Of a DNA stretch of 64,000 bases, positions 1 through 9,570 are shown one piece after another. The DNA comes from Klebsiella michiganensis. Lineage in GTDB: Bacteria > Pseudomonadota > Gammaproteobacteria > Enterobacterales > Enterobacteriaceae. The notes under the pieces are model-generated. The model worked only from the letters and a program-made list of their open reading frames with translations. It was not told the origin of the DNA and ran no database searches. A program made the translations under genes and the position numbers. The stretch spans positions 1-64,000 of the forward strand of contig NZ_PRDB01000005.1 in assembly GCF_002925905.1 (NCBI RefSeq), in the 5' to 3' direction. The first letter of the stretch is position 1; every line of letters begins with the position of its first letter.

Positions 1-9
1 CCGGAATGC

Positions 10-882
10 CTATGCACATTGTTGCGTCTCCAGCCAGCTAAGCCACTGGTCCATGCCTTCGCCGCTGGTGGCGGAAAGCAGGATGATGTCAATATCCGGG
101 TTCACCTCGCGGGCGCAGGCCAGACACTTTTCTACGTCAAAGTTGAGATACGGCAGCAGGTCGACCTTGTTAAGCAGCATCAGGCTGGCGGCGGCGAACA
201 TATGCGGATACTTCAGCGGCTTGTCTTCGCCTTCGGTTACCGACAGCACCGCCACTTTATGACGTTCGCCGAGGTCAAAGCTCGCCGGACACACCAGGTT
301 ACCGACGTTTTCGATAAACAGAATGCCGTGGTCCGCCAGCGGCAGGCGCGGCGCGGCGTCGGCGATCATCTGCGCGTCGAGATGGCAGCCTTTGCCGGTG
401 TTGACCTGAATCGCCGGGGTGCCGGTGGCGCGGATGCGCGCGGCGTCGTTCACCGTTTGCTGATCGCCTTCAATCACCGCGCAGGCGGTTTTCTCTTTCA
501 GCCGCAGCAGGGTTTCCGTCAGCAGGGTGGTTTTGCCGGAGCCGGGGCTGGAGACCAGATTCAGCACCAGCTGGTTTTTAGCGGCGAAGCGCGTGCGGTT
601 GCGGGCGGCCAGACGGTTGTTTTTATCCAGCACGTCGATTTCCACTTCCAGCATCCGCCGCTGGCTCTGGCCCGGCGCATGGGTACCCGCCTCGCCGTGA
701 CCGTAGTGCAGGTCGCCAGCCTCCGAGCGGGTGGGGGAAAAGTTATCGGTTTTCACGCCGGTAATGTTCATCATCTGGCGCGGGGCGGGCGCGAAGGGTG
801 CGCTGCGAAACGCCGAATGCGGGTTATGCTCGTCGCCTTCTATATAAAGGTTGCCTTCACCGCAGCCGCAGGTTGTACACAT
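10..882 (-). CDS. hypB: Hydrogenase nickel incorporation protein HypB
   Basis: HypB is the GTPase that, with HypA, delivers nickel to the large subunit of [NiFe] hydrogenases such as HycE. The 290-residue protein begins with the cysteine-rich [10 protein letters not shown] metal-binding segment. The GTPase domain starts near residue 100 with the P-loop [11 protein letters not shown] and continues through [16 protein letters not shown] and NKVDLL. The stop lies 10 bases from the window edge, so hypC and the rest of the operon would lie just outside. It starts 7 bases after hypA ends, so both should share the sigma-54 promoter upstream of hypA. Identification is from clear family resemblance; nothing is odd. 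Confidence 0.97.
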   Translation of the reverse strand: MCTTCGCGEGNLYIEGDEHNPHSAFRSAPFAPAPRQMMNITGVKTDNFSPTRSEAGDLHYGHGEAGTHAPGQSQRRMLEVEIDVLDKNNRLAARNRTRFAAKNQLVLNLVSSPGSGKTTLLTETLLRLKEKTACAVIEGDQQTVNDAARIRATGTPAIQVNTGKGCHLDAQMIADAAPRLPLADHGILFIENVGNLVCPASFDLGERHKVAVLSVTEGEDKPLKYPHMFAAASLMLLNKVDLLPYLNFDVEKCLACAREVNPDIDIILLSATSGEGMDQWLSWLETQQCA

Positions 883-889
883 AATCTTA

Positions 890-1234
890 TTACTCCACTT
901 CTAGTCGCTGAATCTGTAAGCCGTCATCCGCCACGATTTGCAGCCGGTCGCTCTGACACTGCGGGCAGCGGCGCACGTGCTGGGAGATGAGATGCACGTA
1001 CTGCTGGCAGGATTCACACCAGCATTCAGCCTGTTGTTCGGCGATATGCAGCTCGCAGCCCTCCGCCAGCGTGCCGCGGCACACCAGCTCAAAGCAGAAG
1101 GTCAGCGCGCTGGCCTCCACGCAGGAAAACGCCCCGACCTTCAGCCACACGCCGGTCACCCGACGCGCGCCGGCCTGCAGCGCCTGCTGTTCGATAATTT
1201 CCAGCGCCCGCTGGCTAAGAGTGATTTCGTGCAT
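890..1234 (-). CDS. hypA: Hydrogenase maturation nickel chaperone HypA
   Basis: HypA binds nickel at its N-terminal MHE and works with HypB to load the hydrogenase active site. The 114-residue product starts [10 protein letters not shown] and has the C-terminal zinc site, seen as CWCESC followed by CPQC. An upstream in-frame start exists, but the ATG at 1234 is preceded by GGAGG at normal spacing, and the conserved MHE nickel ligand must be N-terminal, so this start is preferred. It is divergent from hycA and is the first gene of the hyp operon here. Confidence 0.96.
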   Translation of the reverse strand: MHEITLSQRALEIIEQQALQAGARRVTGVWLKVGAFSCVEASALTFCFELVCRGTLAEGCELHIAEQQAECWCESCQQYVHLISQHVRRCPQCQSDRLQIVADDGLQIQRLEVE

Positions 1235-1262
1235 GGTGCCTCCGTATCGCGATGGCCCTTTA

Positions 1263-1279
1263 ATGCAATAACGATGCCA
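1263..1279 (-). promoter_or_regulatory. Sigma-54 promoter of hypA operon
   Basis: The minus strand reads TGGCATCGTTATTGCAT, matching the -24/-12 sigma-54 consensus TGGCAC-N5-TTGCA, with GG and GC exactly ten bases apart. It lies 29 bases upstream of the hypA start. This agrees with established FhlA and sigma-54 control of hyp in enterobacteria; activity here is inferred. Confidence 0.85.
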
Positions 1280-1301
1280 GGTCATAGGTAATGTCACGAA
1301 A

Positions 1302-1337
1302 ATGTCGATGACACGCTGCAGACGTCGTCATCGACAT
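1302..1337. promoter_or_regulatory. Candidate FhlA enhancer between hypA and hycA
   Basis: A perfect 11-base inverted repeat, ATGTCGATGAC at 1302-1312 and GTCATCGACAT at 1327-1337, lies between the two facing sigma-54 promoters, so it could act on both. FhlA is known to bind in this intergenic region in E. coli. Assignment to FhlA rests on position and on related repeats upstream of hycB and hydN in this window. Confidence 0.6.
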
Positions 1338-1392
1338 GTCTTTCCGCCCCCCGGAATTTTATAAAGATGTTTAAAATCAATTAATTAAATTT

Positions 1393-1409
1393 TGGCATGA
1401 AAAGTGCTT
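1393..1409 (+). promoter_or_regulatory. Sigma-54 promoter of hycA operon
   Basis: TGGCATGAAAAGTGCTT has the -24 GG and -12 GC separated by ten bases, as sigma-54 promoters require. It sits about 34 bases before the hycA ATG and should drive hycABCDEFGHI when FhlA senses formate. Confidence 0.85.
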
Positions 1410-1442
1410 AACCGGTGCATCTCATACAACGGGGGATCCGGG

Positions 1443-1892
1443 ATGACTATTTGGGAATTAAGTGAAAAGGCGGACTACATCGCCGATCGTCACCGTCAGC
1501 ATCAGGAGCAGTGGCACACCTACTGCAACTCCTTGGTACAGGGGATAACCCTGTCGAAAGCGCGTCTGCATCACGCCATGAGCTGCGCGCCGGATAAAGA
1601 ACTGTGCTTCGTACTGTTTGGCCATTTTCAGGTCTACGTTGCGCTGGCGGAGGGCTTTAACAGCCACACCATCGAGTACTACGTGGAAACCAAAAACGGC
1701 GACGACAGACGTCTGATTGCCCAGGCCACGCTGGGTTCAGACGGCACCATTGATGGCCGGATTAGCAACCGCGATCGCGAGCAGGTTCTGGAGCACTATC
1801 TGGCGACTATCGCCAGCGTTTACGACCGTCTCTACGAGGCTATCGAACAAGACCAGCCGGTGGATTTAAGCCACCTGACGCTGGCCCGTTAA
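1443..1892 (+). CDS. hycA: Formate hydrogenlyase regulatory protein HycA
   Basis: HycA is the negative regulator of the formate regulon and counteracts FhlA activation. The 149-residue product starts MTIWELSEKADYIADRHRQ and is close to E. coli HycA throughout, with no recognisable catalytic domain. A start 39 bases upstream is possible, but it would place the gene inside the sigma-54 promoter region, and the family begins MTIWE, so 1443 is chosen. It is the first gene of the hyc operon and is separated from hycB by 82 bases that hold another inverted repeat. Confidence 0.95.
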   Translation: MTIWELSEKADYIADRHRQHQEQWHTYCNSLVQGITLSKARLHHAMSCAPDKELCFVLFGHFQVYVALAEGFNSHTIEYYVETKNGDDRRLIAQATLGSDGTIDGRISNRDREQVLEHYLATIASVYDRLYEAIEQDQPVDLSHLTLAR

Positions 1893-1896
1893 TCGT

Positions 1897-1928
1897 CAGG
1901 TGTCGACAAGTGTCGAAGCTGACACCTG
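1897..1928. promoter_or_regulatory. Candidate FhlA site upstream of hycB
   Basis: An inverted repeat, CAGGTGTC at 1897-1904 and GACACCTG at 1921-1928, encloses the palindrome TGTCGACA. A secondary FhlA-binding region between hycA and hycB is known in E. coli. The shared TGTC/GACA half-sites link it to the repeats at 1302-1337 and 13799-13826. Function is inferred. Confidence 0.5.
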
Positions 1929-1974
1929 CGCAACCTGTTTTCGTCAAAAATGACTTTCACCTGAGGATGACCCG

Positions 1975-2583
1975 GTGAACCGTTTTGTAATTGCTGACTC
2001 CACCGTCTGTATCGGCTGTCGCACCTGCGAAGCCGCCTGCGCTGAGACTCACCGCCAGCAGGGCCTGCAGGCCATGCCCCGGCTGCATTTAATGCGCAAT
2101 GAAAAAGAATCTGCGCCGCAGATGTGCCACCACTGTGAAGATGCGCCCTGCGCCGCCGTCTGCCCGGTTAACGCCATTAATCGCGTCGATGGCGCGGTGC
2201 AGCTCAATGAGAGCCTGTGCGTAAGCTGCAAGCTGTGCGGCATCGCCTGTCCGTTCGGCGCCATTGAGTTTTCCGGCAGCCGTCCGCTGGATATGCCGGC
2301 TAACGCCAATACGCCCCTGGCCCCCGCCGCGCCGCCGGCGCCGGCCCGCGTCAGCTCGCTGCTCGACTGGGTGCCGGGCGTGCGCGCCATCGCCGTCAAA
2401 TGCGACCTGTGCCACTTCGATGAGGAAGGCCCGGCGTGCGTACGCACCTGCCCGACCAAAGCGCTGCTGCTGGTGGATATCCGCGATATCGCCCAGGCCA
2501 GCAAGCGTAAGCGGCAGCTGACTTTTAATACCGATCTCGGCGATCTGTCGCTGTTCCAGGCGCAACAAGGGGACGTGAAATGA
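1975..2583 (+). CDS. hycB: Formate hydrogenlyase electron-transfer ferredoxin HycB
   Basis: HycB carries electrons from formate dehydrogenase H to the membrane arm of formate hydrogenlyase. The 202-residue protein has four cysteine clusters typical of polyferredoxins: CIGCRTCEAAC, CHHCEDAPCAAVCP, CVSCKLCGIACP and CDLCHFDEEGPACVRTCP. Between the third and fourth is an alanine/proline-rich linker near residue 110. Translation starts at GTG behind CTGAGGA. The stop overlaps the hycC start in an ATGA junction, which indicates translational coupling. It is a paralogue of HydN in this window. Confidence 0.96.
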   Translation: MNRFVIADSTVCIGCRTCEAACAETHRQQGLQAMPRLHLMRNEKESAPQMCHHCEDAPCAAVCPVNAINRVDGAVQLNESLCVSCKLCGIACPFGAIEFSGSRPLDMPANANTPLAPAAPPAPARVSSLLDWVPGVRAIAVKCDLCHFDEEGPACVRTCPTKALLLVDIRDIAQASKRKRQLTFNTDLGDLSLFQAQQGDVK

Positions 2584-4406
2584 GTGTGATTTCCTTAGTG
2601 AATCAGGCGGTGGCCTGGTACGCCGCCAGCGCGGTGCTGGCGTTTCTGTTCGCCCTGCGCAAACCGCTGAGCGGGGCGATCGCCGGGATTGGCGGCGCGG
2701 TCGCCAGCGCGATGCTGGTGCTGGCGGGCGGAACGGCGCTGCTGATGCCGGAGCGCGTTAGCGGCGGCATGCTGCAGATGCTGCATTTGACCCTGCGCGT
2801 GGGCGGCGTCAACGCGCTGTGGCTGCTGGCGATCGGCCTGTCGGCGCTGCCGATTTCACTGTTCAATATCGCCTGGCATCGTCACCCGCAGGTGAAAGCC
2901 AACGGCCTGCTGGTGAATCTGCTGCTGGCCGCCGCCGTCTGCGCCGTGGTGGTGACAAACTTCGGCGCGCTGGTGGTGATGGCGGAGATTATGGCCCTTT
3001 GCGCCGCGTTTCTTACCGGCTGCGCGCAGTCCGGCAAGCTGTGGTTTGCGCTGGGTCGCCTCGGTACGCTGCTGATGGCGTGGAGCTGCTGGCTGGTCTG
3101 GTCGTCCTACGGCACCCTTGAGCTGGCGCAGATTACCCAGCTGGCGATGGCGGCGCCGCAGAACGCGCTGCTGTGGCTGCCGGGCCTGGTCGGCTTTGCG
3201 CTGCTGGCCGGAGTTATTCCGCTGCACGGCTGGGCGCCGCAGGCCCACGCCGGCGCCAGCGCGCCGGCCGCCGCGCTGTTTTCCACGGTGGTGATGAAGG
3301 TCGGTCTCTACGGCATCCTGACGGTCTCGCTGGCCGGCAGCGTACCGCCGCTGTGGTGGGGCGTGATGCTGCTGGTGTTGGGCATGATCACCGCCTTCGT
3401 CGGCGGGCTGTACGCCCTGATGGAGCACAATATTCAGCGCCTGCTGGCGTACCACACCCTGGAAAACATCGGCATTATCCTGCTCGGCCTCGGGGCGTTC
3501 GTCACCGGCGTGGCGACCCATAACCCGACCCTGATGGTGCTGGGCTTTATTGGCGGCATGTATCACCTGATCAACCATAGCCTGTTTAAAACCACCCTGT
3601 TCCTCGGCGCGGGGGCGGTGTGGTTCCGCACCGGCCATCGCGATATCGAAAAGCTCGGCGGGATCGGCAAGAAAATGCCGCTGATTTCGCTCGCGATGCT
3701 GGTGGGCCTGATGGCGATGGCCGCGCTGCCGCCGCTGAACGGCTTTGCCGGGGAGTGGGTTATCTATCAGTCCTTCTTTAAGCTGAGCACCGGCGACGCG
3801 TTTGTTGGCCGCCTGCTCGGGCCGCTGCTGGCGGTAGGCCTGGCGATTACCGGCGCGCTGGCGGTGATGTGTATGGCGAAAGTCTACGGCGTCACCTTCC
3901 TCGGCGCGCCGCGAAGTAAAGAGGCGGAAAACGCCACCTGCGCGCCGGGGCTGATGACCTTTAGCGTGGTGCTGGCCGCCGTCTGCTGCGTGATTGGCGG
4001 GGTTGCCGCGCCGTGGCTGCTGCCGCTGGTGAGCGGGGCGTTTCCGGTGCAGGCGGAGGTCTCCAGCGCGGTGTCCCAGCCGATGATCGCCATTCTGCTG
4101 ATTGCCTGCCCGCTGCTGCCGCTGCTGCTGATGATCTTCTTCAAGGGCGATCGCCTGCCGGCGCGCTCCCGCTGGGCGGCCTGGGTCTGCGGCTACGACC
4201 ATGAAAAATCCATGGTGGTGACCGCCCACGGTTTCGCCATGCCGGTGAAAGAAGCCTTTGCGCCGATTCTGAAACTGCGCCACTGGCTGAACCCGGTGCG
4301 CCTGGTGCCCGGCTGGCAGAACGCTTCCGCGCCTGCGCTATTTCGCGGCGTGGCGCTGGTGGAGCTGGCGGTACTGGTGGTGATTGTGATTTCCCGAGGA
4401 GCCTGA
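2580..4406 (+). CDS. hycC: Formate hydrogenlyase membrane subunit HycC
   Basis: HycC is the large membrane subunit of the Hyc complex and belongs to the antiporter-like family related to complex I NuoL/M/N. The 608 residues are almost continuously hydrophobic, consistent with more than a dozen membrane helices. The family motif around HGWAPQAHAGASAPAAALFS, with its conserved histidines and alanines, lies near residue 217, followed by the lysine in VVMKVG. It is coupled to hycB by overlap and followed after 2 bases by hycD. GC content is high, like its neighbours. Confidence 0.95.
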   Translation: MSVISLVNQAVAWYAASAVLAFLFALRKPLSGAIAGIGGAVASAMLVLAGGTALLMPERVSGGMLQMLHLTLRVGGVNALWLLAIGLSALPISLFNIAWHRHPQVKANGLLVNLLLAAAVCAVVVTNFGALVVMAEIMALCAAFLTGCAQSGKLWFALGRLGTLLMAWSCWLVWSSYGTLELAQITQLAMAAPQNALLWLPGLVGFALLAGVIPLHGWAPQAHAGASAPAAALFSTVVMKVGLYGILTVSLAGSVPPLWWGVMLLVLGMITAFVGGLYALMEHNIQRLLAYHTLENIGIILLGLGAFVTGVATHNPTLMVLGFIGGMYHLINHSLFKTTLFLGAGAVWFRTGHRDIEKLGGIGKKMPLISLAMLVGLMAMAALPPLNGFAGEWVIYQSFFKLSTGDAFVGRLLGPLLAVGLAITGALAVMCMAKVYGVTFLGAPRSKEAENATCAPGLMTFSVVLAAVCCVIGGVAAPWLLPLVSGAFPVQAEVSSAVSQPMIAILLIACPLLPLLLMIFFKGDRLPARSRWAAWVCGYDHEKSMVVTAHGFAMPVKEAFAPILKLRHWLNPVRLVPGWQNASAPALFRGVALVELAVLVVIVISRGA

Positions 4407-4408
4407 GA

Positions 4409-5332
4409 ATGAGCGTATTAATTGCATTGTTGCAGGCGCTGGTGCTGTTCGCCGTCGCGCCGCTGTTGTCCGGGGTGACCCGCGTCGCCCGCGCGCGTCT
4501 GCATAATCGCCGCGGTCCGGGCGTGCTGCAGGAGTACCGGGACATTCTGAAACTGCTGGGCCGCCAGAGCGTTGGCCCGGATGCCTCCGGCTGGGTCTTC
4601 CGCCTGACGCCGTACGTGATGGTCGGCGTGATGCTGACCATCGCCACCGCGCTGCCGGTGGTGACCGTTGATTCGCCGATGGCGGGGCTGGGCGACCTGA
4701 TTACCCTGATCTACCTGTTCGCTATCGCCCGCTTCTTCTTTGCTATTTCCGGCCTTGATACCGGCAGCCCGTTTACCGCTATCGGGGCGAGCCGCGAAGC
4801 GATGCTCGGCGTGCTGGTGGAGCCCATCCTGCTGCTCGGCCTGTGGGTCGCGGCGCAGGTCGCGGGGTCCACCCATATCAGCAGTATCACCGACACCATT
4901 TATCACTGGCCTGTCGCCCGCACTCTTCCGCTGATTCTGGCGCTGTGCGCCTGCGCCTTCGCCACCTTTATCGAAATGGGCAAGCTGCCGTTCGACCTGG
5001 CGGAAGCGGAGCAGGAGCTGCAGGAAGGCCCGCTCTCGGAATACAGCGGCAGCGGCTTCGGCGTGCTGAAGTGGGGCATCAGCCTCAAGCAACTGGTGGT
5101 CCTGCAGATGTTCGTCGGCGTATTTATCCCGTGGGGACAGATGACCAGCTTTAGCGTCGGCGGTCTGCTGCTGGCGCTGGTGGTTGCCGTCGTCAAGCTG
5201 GTGCTCGGCGTGCTGGTGATTGCGCTGTTCGAAAACAGCATGGCGCGTCTGCGCTTTTGCGCCACCTCCCGCGTCACCTGGGCCGGGTTTGGTTTTGCCT
5301 TTTTAGCCTTCGTCTCCTTGCTGGTGGCGTGA
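4409..5332 (+). CDS. hycD: Formate hydrogenlyase membrane subunit HycD
   Basis: HycD is the second membrane subunit, homologous to complex I NuoH, and anchors the soluble hydrogenase arm. The 307-residue product has about eight hydrophobic segments and the family signature around LPFDLAEAEQEL (near residue 194), an acidic loop facing the quinone-site-like cavity in NuoH. It starts two bases after hycC, with GAGGA just inside the hycC end serving as its ribosome site. Confidence 0.95.
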   Translation: MSVLIALLQALVLFAVAPLLSGVTRVARARLHNRRGPGVLQEYRDILKLLGRQSVGPDASGWVFRLTPYVMVGVMLTIATALPVVTVDSPMAGLGDLITLIYLFAIARFFFAISGLDTGSPFTAIGASREAMLGVLVEPILLLGLWVAAQVAGSTHISSITDTIYHWPVARTLPLILALCACAFATFIEMGKLPFDLAEAEQELQEGPLSEYSGSGFGVLKWGISLKQLVVLQMFVGVFIPWGQMTSFSVGGLLLALVVAVVKLVLGVLVIALFENSMARLRFCATSRVTWAGFGFAFLAFVSLLVA

Positions 5333-5349
5333 TTTAAGAGAGTTTGAGC

Positions 5350-7059
5350 ATGTCTGAAGAAAAAATCGGTCAACACTATCTCGCCGCGCTGCATCAGGCC
5401 TTTCCGGGCGTGGTGCTGGATGAAGCCTGGCAGACCAAAGACCAGTTGACGGTCACGGTGAAGGTCAACTATCTGCCGGAAGTGGTCGAGTTCCTGTACT
5501 ACAAGCAGGGCGGCTGGCTGTCGGTGCTGTTCGGCAACGATGAACGCAAGCTGAACGGCCACTACGCCGTCTACTACGTGCTGTCGATGGAGCAGGGCAC
5601 GAAGTGCTGGATCACCGTGCGCGTGGAAGTGGACGCCAATAAACCCGAGTATCCGTCGGTGACGCCGCGCGTGCCGGCGGCGGTATGGGGCGAGCGCGAA
5701 GTGCGCGACATGTACGGCCTGGTGCCGGTGGGGCTGCCGGACGAGCGCCGGCTGGTGCTGCCGGACGACTGGCCGGATGAACTCTATCCGCTGCGTAAAG
5801 ACAGCATGGACTACCGCCAGCGTCCGGCGCCGACCACCGACGCCGAAACCTACGAGTTTATCAACGAGCTGGGCAGTAAGAAAAACAACGTGGTGCCGAT
5901 TGGCCCGCTGCACGTCACCTCCGACGAACCGGGCCACTTCCGCCTGTTCGTTGACGGCGAGAATATTATCGACGCCGACTACCGCCTGTTCTACGTCCAT
6001 CGCGGGATGGAAAAGCTGGCGGAAACCCGGATGGGCTACAACGAAGTCACCTTCCTGTCGGACCGGGTGTGCGGTATCTGCGGTTTCGCCCACAGCACCG
6101 CCTACACCACTTCGGTGGAGAACGCGATGGGGATCGTGGTGCCGGAGCGCGCGCAGATGATCCGCGCCATTCTGCTGGAGGTGGAGCGCCTGCACTCGCA
6201 CCTGCTGAACCTCGGCCTCGCCTGCCACTTTACCGGCTTCGACTCCGGGTTTATGCAGTTCTTCCGCGTGCGCGAAACCTCGATGAAGATGGCGGAAATT
6301 CTTACCGGGGCGCGTAAAACCTACGGTCTGAACCTGATTGGCGGCATTCGTCGCGATCTGCTGAAAGAGGACATGATCCAGACCCGCCAGCTGGCGCAGC
6401 AGATGCGCCGCGACGTGCAGGAGCTGGTGGATATGCTGCTCAGCACGCCGAATATGGAGCAGCGTACCGTGGGCATCGGTCGTCTCGACCCGCAAATCGC
6501 CCGCGACTTCAGCAACGTTGGTCCGATGGTGCGCGCCAGCGGCCACGCCCGCGATACCCGCGCCGATCACCCGTTTGTCGGCTACGGCCTGCTGCCGATG
6601 GAAGTGCACAGCGAACAGGGCTGCGACGTCATCTCGCGCCTGAAGGTGCGCATCAACGAGGTCTACACCGCGCTGAACATGATCGACTTCGGCCTCGATA
6701 ACCTGCCGGGCGGCCCGCTGATGGTCGAAGGGTTCACCTATATTCCGCACCGCTTCGCGCTGGGCTTCTCGGAAGCGCCGCGCGGAGATGATATCCACTG
6801 GAGCATGACCGGCGACAACCAGAAGCTGTACCGCTGGCGCTGCCGGGCGGCGACCTACGCCAACTGGCCGACCCTGCGCTATATGCTGCGCGGCAATACC
6901 GTCTCCGACGCGCCGCTGATTATCGGCAGCCTCGACCCGTGCTACTCCTGCACCGACCGCATGACCGTAGTCGACGTGCGCAAGAAGAAAAGCAAAGTGG
7001 TGCCGTACAAAGAGCTGGAGCGCTACAGCATCGAGCGTAAGAGCTCGCCGCTGAAATAA
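5350..7059 (+). CDS. hycE: Hydrogenase-3 large subunit precursor HycE
   Basis: HycE is the catalytic [NiFe] subunit that reduces protons in formate hydrogenlyase. The 569-residue protein fuses an N-terminal NuoC-like domain (about residues 1-165) to a NuoD-like domain. Nickel ligands are the cysteines of RVCGIC (C241, C244) and DPCYSC (C531, C534). A 32-residue C-terminal extension follows DPCYSCTDR, the known HycI cleavage point after Arg537. An in-frame TTG lies six bases upstream, but the ATG at 5350 has better spacing from GAGAG and gives the E. coli length. Confidence 0.97.
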   Translation: MSEEKIGQHYLAALHQAFPGVVLDEAWQTKDQLTVTVKVNYLPEVVEFLYYKQGGWLSVLFGNDERKLNGHYAVYYVLSMEQGTKCWITVRVEVDANKPEYPSVTPRVPAAVWGEREVRDMYGLVPVGLPDERRLVLPDDWPDELYPLRKDSMDYRQRPAPTTDAETYEFINELGSKKNNVVPIGPLHVTSDEPGHFRLFVDGENIIDADYRLFYVHRGMEKLAETRMGYNEVTFLSDRVCGICGFAHSTAYTTSVENAMGIVVPERAQMIRAILLEVERLHSHLLNLGLACHFTGFDSGFMQFFRVRETSMKMAEILTGARKTYGLNLIGGIRRDLLKEDMIQTRQLAQQMRRDVQELVDMLLSTPNMEQRTVGIGRLDPQIARDFSNVGPMVRASGHARDTRADHPFVGYGLLPMEVHSEQGCDVISRLKVRINEVYTALNMIDFGLDNLPGGPLMVEGFTYIPHRFALGFSEAPRGDDIHWSMTGDNQKLYRWRCRAATYANWPTLRYMLRGNTVSDAPLIIGSLDPCYSCTDRMTVVDVRKKKSKVVPYKELERYSIERKSSPLK

Positions 7060-7068
7060 GGAATCGCC

Positions 7069-7611
7069 ATGTTTACCTTTATTAAAAAAGTCATCAAAAC
7101 CGGCACCGCGACGCACTCATACCCGCTGGAGCCGATGCCGGTGGATAAAAACTTCCGCGGCAAACCGGAGCATAACCCGCAGCAGTGCATCGGCTGCGCC
7201 GCCTGCGTTAACGCCTGTCCGTCGAACGCCCTGACGGTGGAGACCGATCTGGCCACCAACCAGCTGGCGTGGCAGTTCAACCTCGGACGCTGCATTTTCT
7301 GTGGACGCTGCGAAGAGGTTTGCCCGACGGCGGCGATTAGGCTCTCTCAGGAGTACGAGCTGGCGGTGTGGAAAAAAGAGGATTTCCTCCAGCAGTCGCG
7401 TTTTGCCATCTGCCACTGTCGGGTATGCGCACGGCCGTTCGCCGTACAGAAAGAGATCGACTACGCCATCGCGCTGCTCAAACACAACGGCGACAGCCGC
7501 GCCGAGCTGCATCGCGAAAGCTTTGAGACCTGCCCGGAGTGTAAACGCCAGAAGTGCCTGGTGCCGTCCGACCGTATTGAACTGACTCGCCATATGAGAG
7601 AGGCCAGCTGA
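7069..7611 (+). CDS. hycF: Formate hydrogenlyase ferredoxin subunit HycF
   Basis: HycF is a complex I NuoI-like protein that relays electrons to the small subunit. The 180 residues contain two ferredoxin motifs, [12 protein letters not shown] near residue 43 and [12 protein letters not shown] near residue 75. A later cysteine group (CHCRVC, then CPECKRQKC) could hold additional metal. The stop overlaps the hycG ATG by one base (TGATG), so the two are translationally coupled. Confidence 0.96.
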   Translation: MFTFIKKVIKTGTATHSYPLEPMPVDKNFRGKPEHNPQQCIGCAACVNACPSNALTVETDLATNQLAWQFNLGRCIFCGRCEEVCPTAAIRLSQEYELAVWKKEDFLQQSRFAICHCRVCARPFAVQKEIDYAIALLKHNGDSRAELHRESFETCPECKRQKCLVPSDRIELTRHMREAS

Positions 7612-8378
7612 TGAGCAACTTATTAGGCCCGCGCGATGAAAACGGCATTCCGGTGCCGATGACGGTGGATGAGTCCATCGCCAGCATGAAGGCATCGCTG
7701 CTGAAGAAAATTAAGCGTTCCGCCTACGTCTACAGGGTGGACTGCGGCGGCTGCAACGGCTGCGAGATCGAGATTTTCGCTACCCTGTCGCCGCTGTTCG
7801 ACGCCGAGCGTTTTGGGATCAAAGTGGTGCCGTCGCCGCGTCACGCCGATATTCTGCTGTTTACCGGGGCGGTAACCCGGGCGATGCGTTCTCCCGCGCT
7901 GCGCGCGTGGCAGTCCGCGCCGGACCCGAAAATCTGTATCTCCTACGGCGCCTGCGGCAACAGCGGCGGCATCTTCCACGACCTCTACTGCGTATGGGGC
8001 GGCACCGATAAAATCGTGCCGGTGGATGTCTATATTCCCGGCTGCCCGCCGACCCCCGCCGCGACGCTGTACGGCTTCGCGATGGCGCTGGGCCTGCTGG
8101 AACAGAAAATCCACGCTCGTCTGCCGGGCGAACAGGACGAACGGCCGACCGAGCTTCTGCACCCGGATATGGTACAGCCGCTGCGGGTGCGCATCGACCG
8201 CGAAGCGCGCCGGCTGGCGGGCTATCGCTACGGTCGCCAGATAGCCGACGACTATATGCGCCTGCTGGGGCAGGGCGATAGCCAGGTGGTGCGCTGGCTG
8301 GAGGCGGAAAAAGATCCGCGCCTGACCGAGATCGTCACCCATCTGAACCAGGTGGTCGAGGGAGCGCGTATCCGATGA
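7611..8378 (+). CDS. hycG: Hydrogenase-3 small subunit HycG
   Basis: HycG is the NuoB-like small subunit with the [4Fe-4S] cluster next to the nickel site. The 255-residue protein carries CGGCNGCE near residue 44, then a cysteine in [10 protein letters not shown] and another in IPGCPPTP, the four ligands expected of the family. It overlaps hycF by one base and hycH by four (ATGA). Confidence 0.96.
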   Translation: MSNLLGPRDENGIPVPMTVDESIASMKASLLKKIKRSAYVYRVDCGGCNGCEIEIFATLSPLFDAERFGIKVVPSPRHADILLFTGAVTRAMRSPALRAWQSAPDPKICISYGACGNSGGIFHDLYCVWGGTDKIVPVDVYIPGCPPTPAATLYGFAMALGLLEQKIHARLPGEQDERPTELLHPDMVQPLRVRIDREARRLAGYRYGRQIADDYMRLLGQGDSQVVRWLEAEKDPRLTEIVTHLNQVVEGARIR

Positions 8379-8785
8379 GCGAGACGGTGGTGTTCAGTCA
8401 GCTGAGCCGTAAATTTATTGATGAGAACGATGCGACGCCCGACCAGGCGCAGCAGGTGGTCTATTACAGCCTGGCGATTGGCCACCACCTCGGCGTCATC
8501 GACTGCCTTGAGGCGGCGTTGAGCTGCCCGTGGCAGGCGTATCTGGCGTGGATTGCGACCCTCGAAGAGGGCAGCACCGCGCGGCGCAAAATGGAAGGCG
8601 TGCCGAAGTACGGCGAGATTGTTATCGACAGCAATCATGTGACGATGCTGGCCAACGCTTTTGATAAAGCGCAGGCCCGGCAGACCCCCGAGCAGCAGGC
8701 GTGGAGCAAAACGCTGCTCAGCATGCTGCATGATATTCACCAGGAAAGCGCCATCTATCTGATGGTGAGGAGACTCCGTGACTGA
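8375..8785 (+). CDS. hycH: Formate hydrogenlyase maturation protein HycH
   Basis: HycH is needed for assembly or processing of hydrogenase 3 and is thought to act on the HycE precursor. The 136-residue protein has no catalytic motif that I recognise; identification rests on its sequence match to the family and its fixed position between hycG and hycI. It overlaps both neighbours (4 and 8 bases). Confidence 0.93.
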   Translation: MSETVVFSQLSRKFIDENDATPDQAQQVVYYSLAIGHHLGVIDCLEAALSCPWQAYLAWIATLEEGSTARRKMEGVPKYGEIVIDSNHVTMLANAFDKAQARQTPEQQAWSKTLLSMLHDIHQESAIYLMVRRLRD

Positions 8786-9263
8786 CGTTTTACTCTGTGT
8801 CGGCAATAGTATGATGGGCGACGACGGCGCAGGTCCGCTGCTGGCGGAGATGTGCGCGGCTAACCCCGTCGGCGAATGGGTGGTGATTGACGGCGGCAGC
8901 GCGCCGGAGAACGATATCGTCGCCATTCGCGAGCTGCGCCCCGAGCGCCTGCTGATCGTCGATGCCACCGATATGGGCCTGAATCCCGGCGAGATCCGCA
9001 TCGTCGATCCGGACGATATCGCCGAGATGTTTATGATGACCACCCACAATATGCCGCTCAACTATCTGATCGATCAGCTAAAAGAGGATATCGGCGAGGT
9101 GATTTTCTTAGGCATTCAGCCGGATATCGTCGGCTTTTATTACCCGATGACCCAGCCGATTAAGGACGCGGTCGAGGTGGTGTACGCGCGGCTTGATGGC
9201 TGGCAGGGGAATGGCGGTTTTGCGGCACTTGAAGCCGCAGAGGAGCCGGCGTTCCCCGGCTAA
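8778..9263 (+). CDS. hycI: Hydrogenase-3 maturation endopeptidase HycI
   Basis: HycI removes the 32-residue C-terminal tail of HycE after nickel insertion. The 161-residue protein starts at GTG within the end of hycH. It shows the family GNSMMGDDGAGP segment, with a metal-sensing aspartate near residue 16, then VDATDMG and a conserved histidine in THNMPLNYL. It is the last gene of the hyc operon; a REP cluster follows. Confidence 0.96.
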   Translation: MTDVLLCVGNSMMGDDGAGPLLAEMCAANPVGEWVVIDGGSAPENDIVAIRELRPERLLIVDATDMGLNPGEIRIVDPDDIAEMFMMTTHNMPLNYLIDQLKEDIGEVIFLGIQPDIVGFYYPMTQPIKDAVEVVYARLDGWQGNGGFAALEAAEEPAFPG

Positions 9264-9275
9264 GCGCAGCGCGAG

Positions 9276-9570
9276 CCGGAAGTTCGGCCAGGGGGAGCAA
9301 GCGTACTTTTTTCCCGGGTCGCGGCGTAAACGCCTTACCCGGGCTACGACGACTTTTGTCACCCGTAGCGTTTGCCAGTCCCGGAGGCGATGCTGCGCAT
9401 CTGTCCGGGCTACCGGTTCGCGGGCGTTGATGAACCTGTAGCCGGAAGTTCGGCCAGGGGGGAGCAAGCGTACTTTTTCCCGGGTCGCGGCGTAAACGCC
9501 TTACCCGGGCTACCGGTCTGCGGGCGTTGATGAACCTGTAGCCCGGCTAAGCGTAGCGCAAGCCGGGAAA
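9276..9570. repeat. REP/BIME cluster with an internal duplication
   Basis: The 362 bases between hycI and ascB hold no gene. They contain palindromic units built on CCCGGGTCGCGGCGTAAACG and CCTTACCCGGGCTAC. A 72-73 base segment starting GCCGGAAGTTCGGCC occurs at 9276-9347 and again at 9441-9513, 165 bases apart. GGGCGTTGATGAACCTGTAG is also present twice. The hairpins probably stabilise or terminate the two convergent transcripts (hyc and asc). Confidence 0.8.

Noticed and set aside
19-990. Long plus-strand frame opposite hypB
   Set aside because: It is a shadow of hypB in high-GC DNA, with basic composition and no family features.
4903-7116. 737-codon minus-strand frame opposite hycE
   Set aside because: It is antisense to hycE, which is a certain gene; the frame is histidine/arginine-rich, typical of a shadow.
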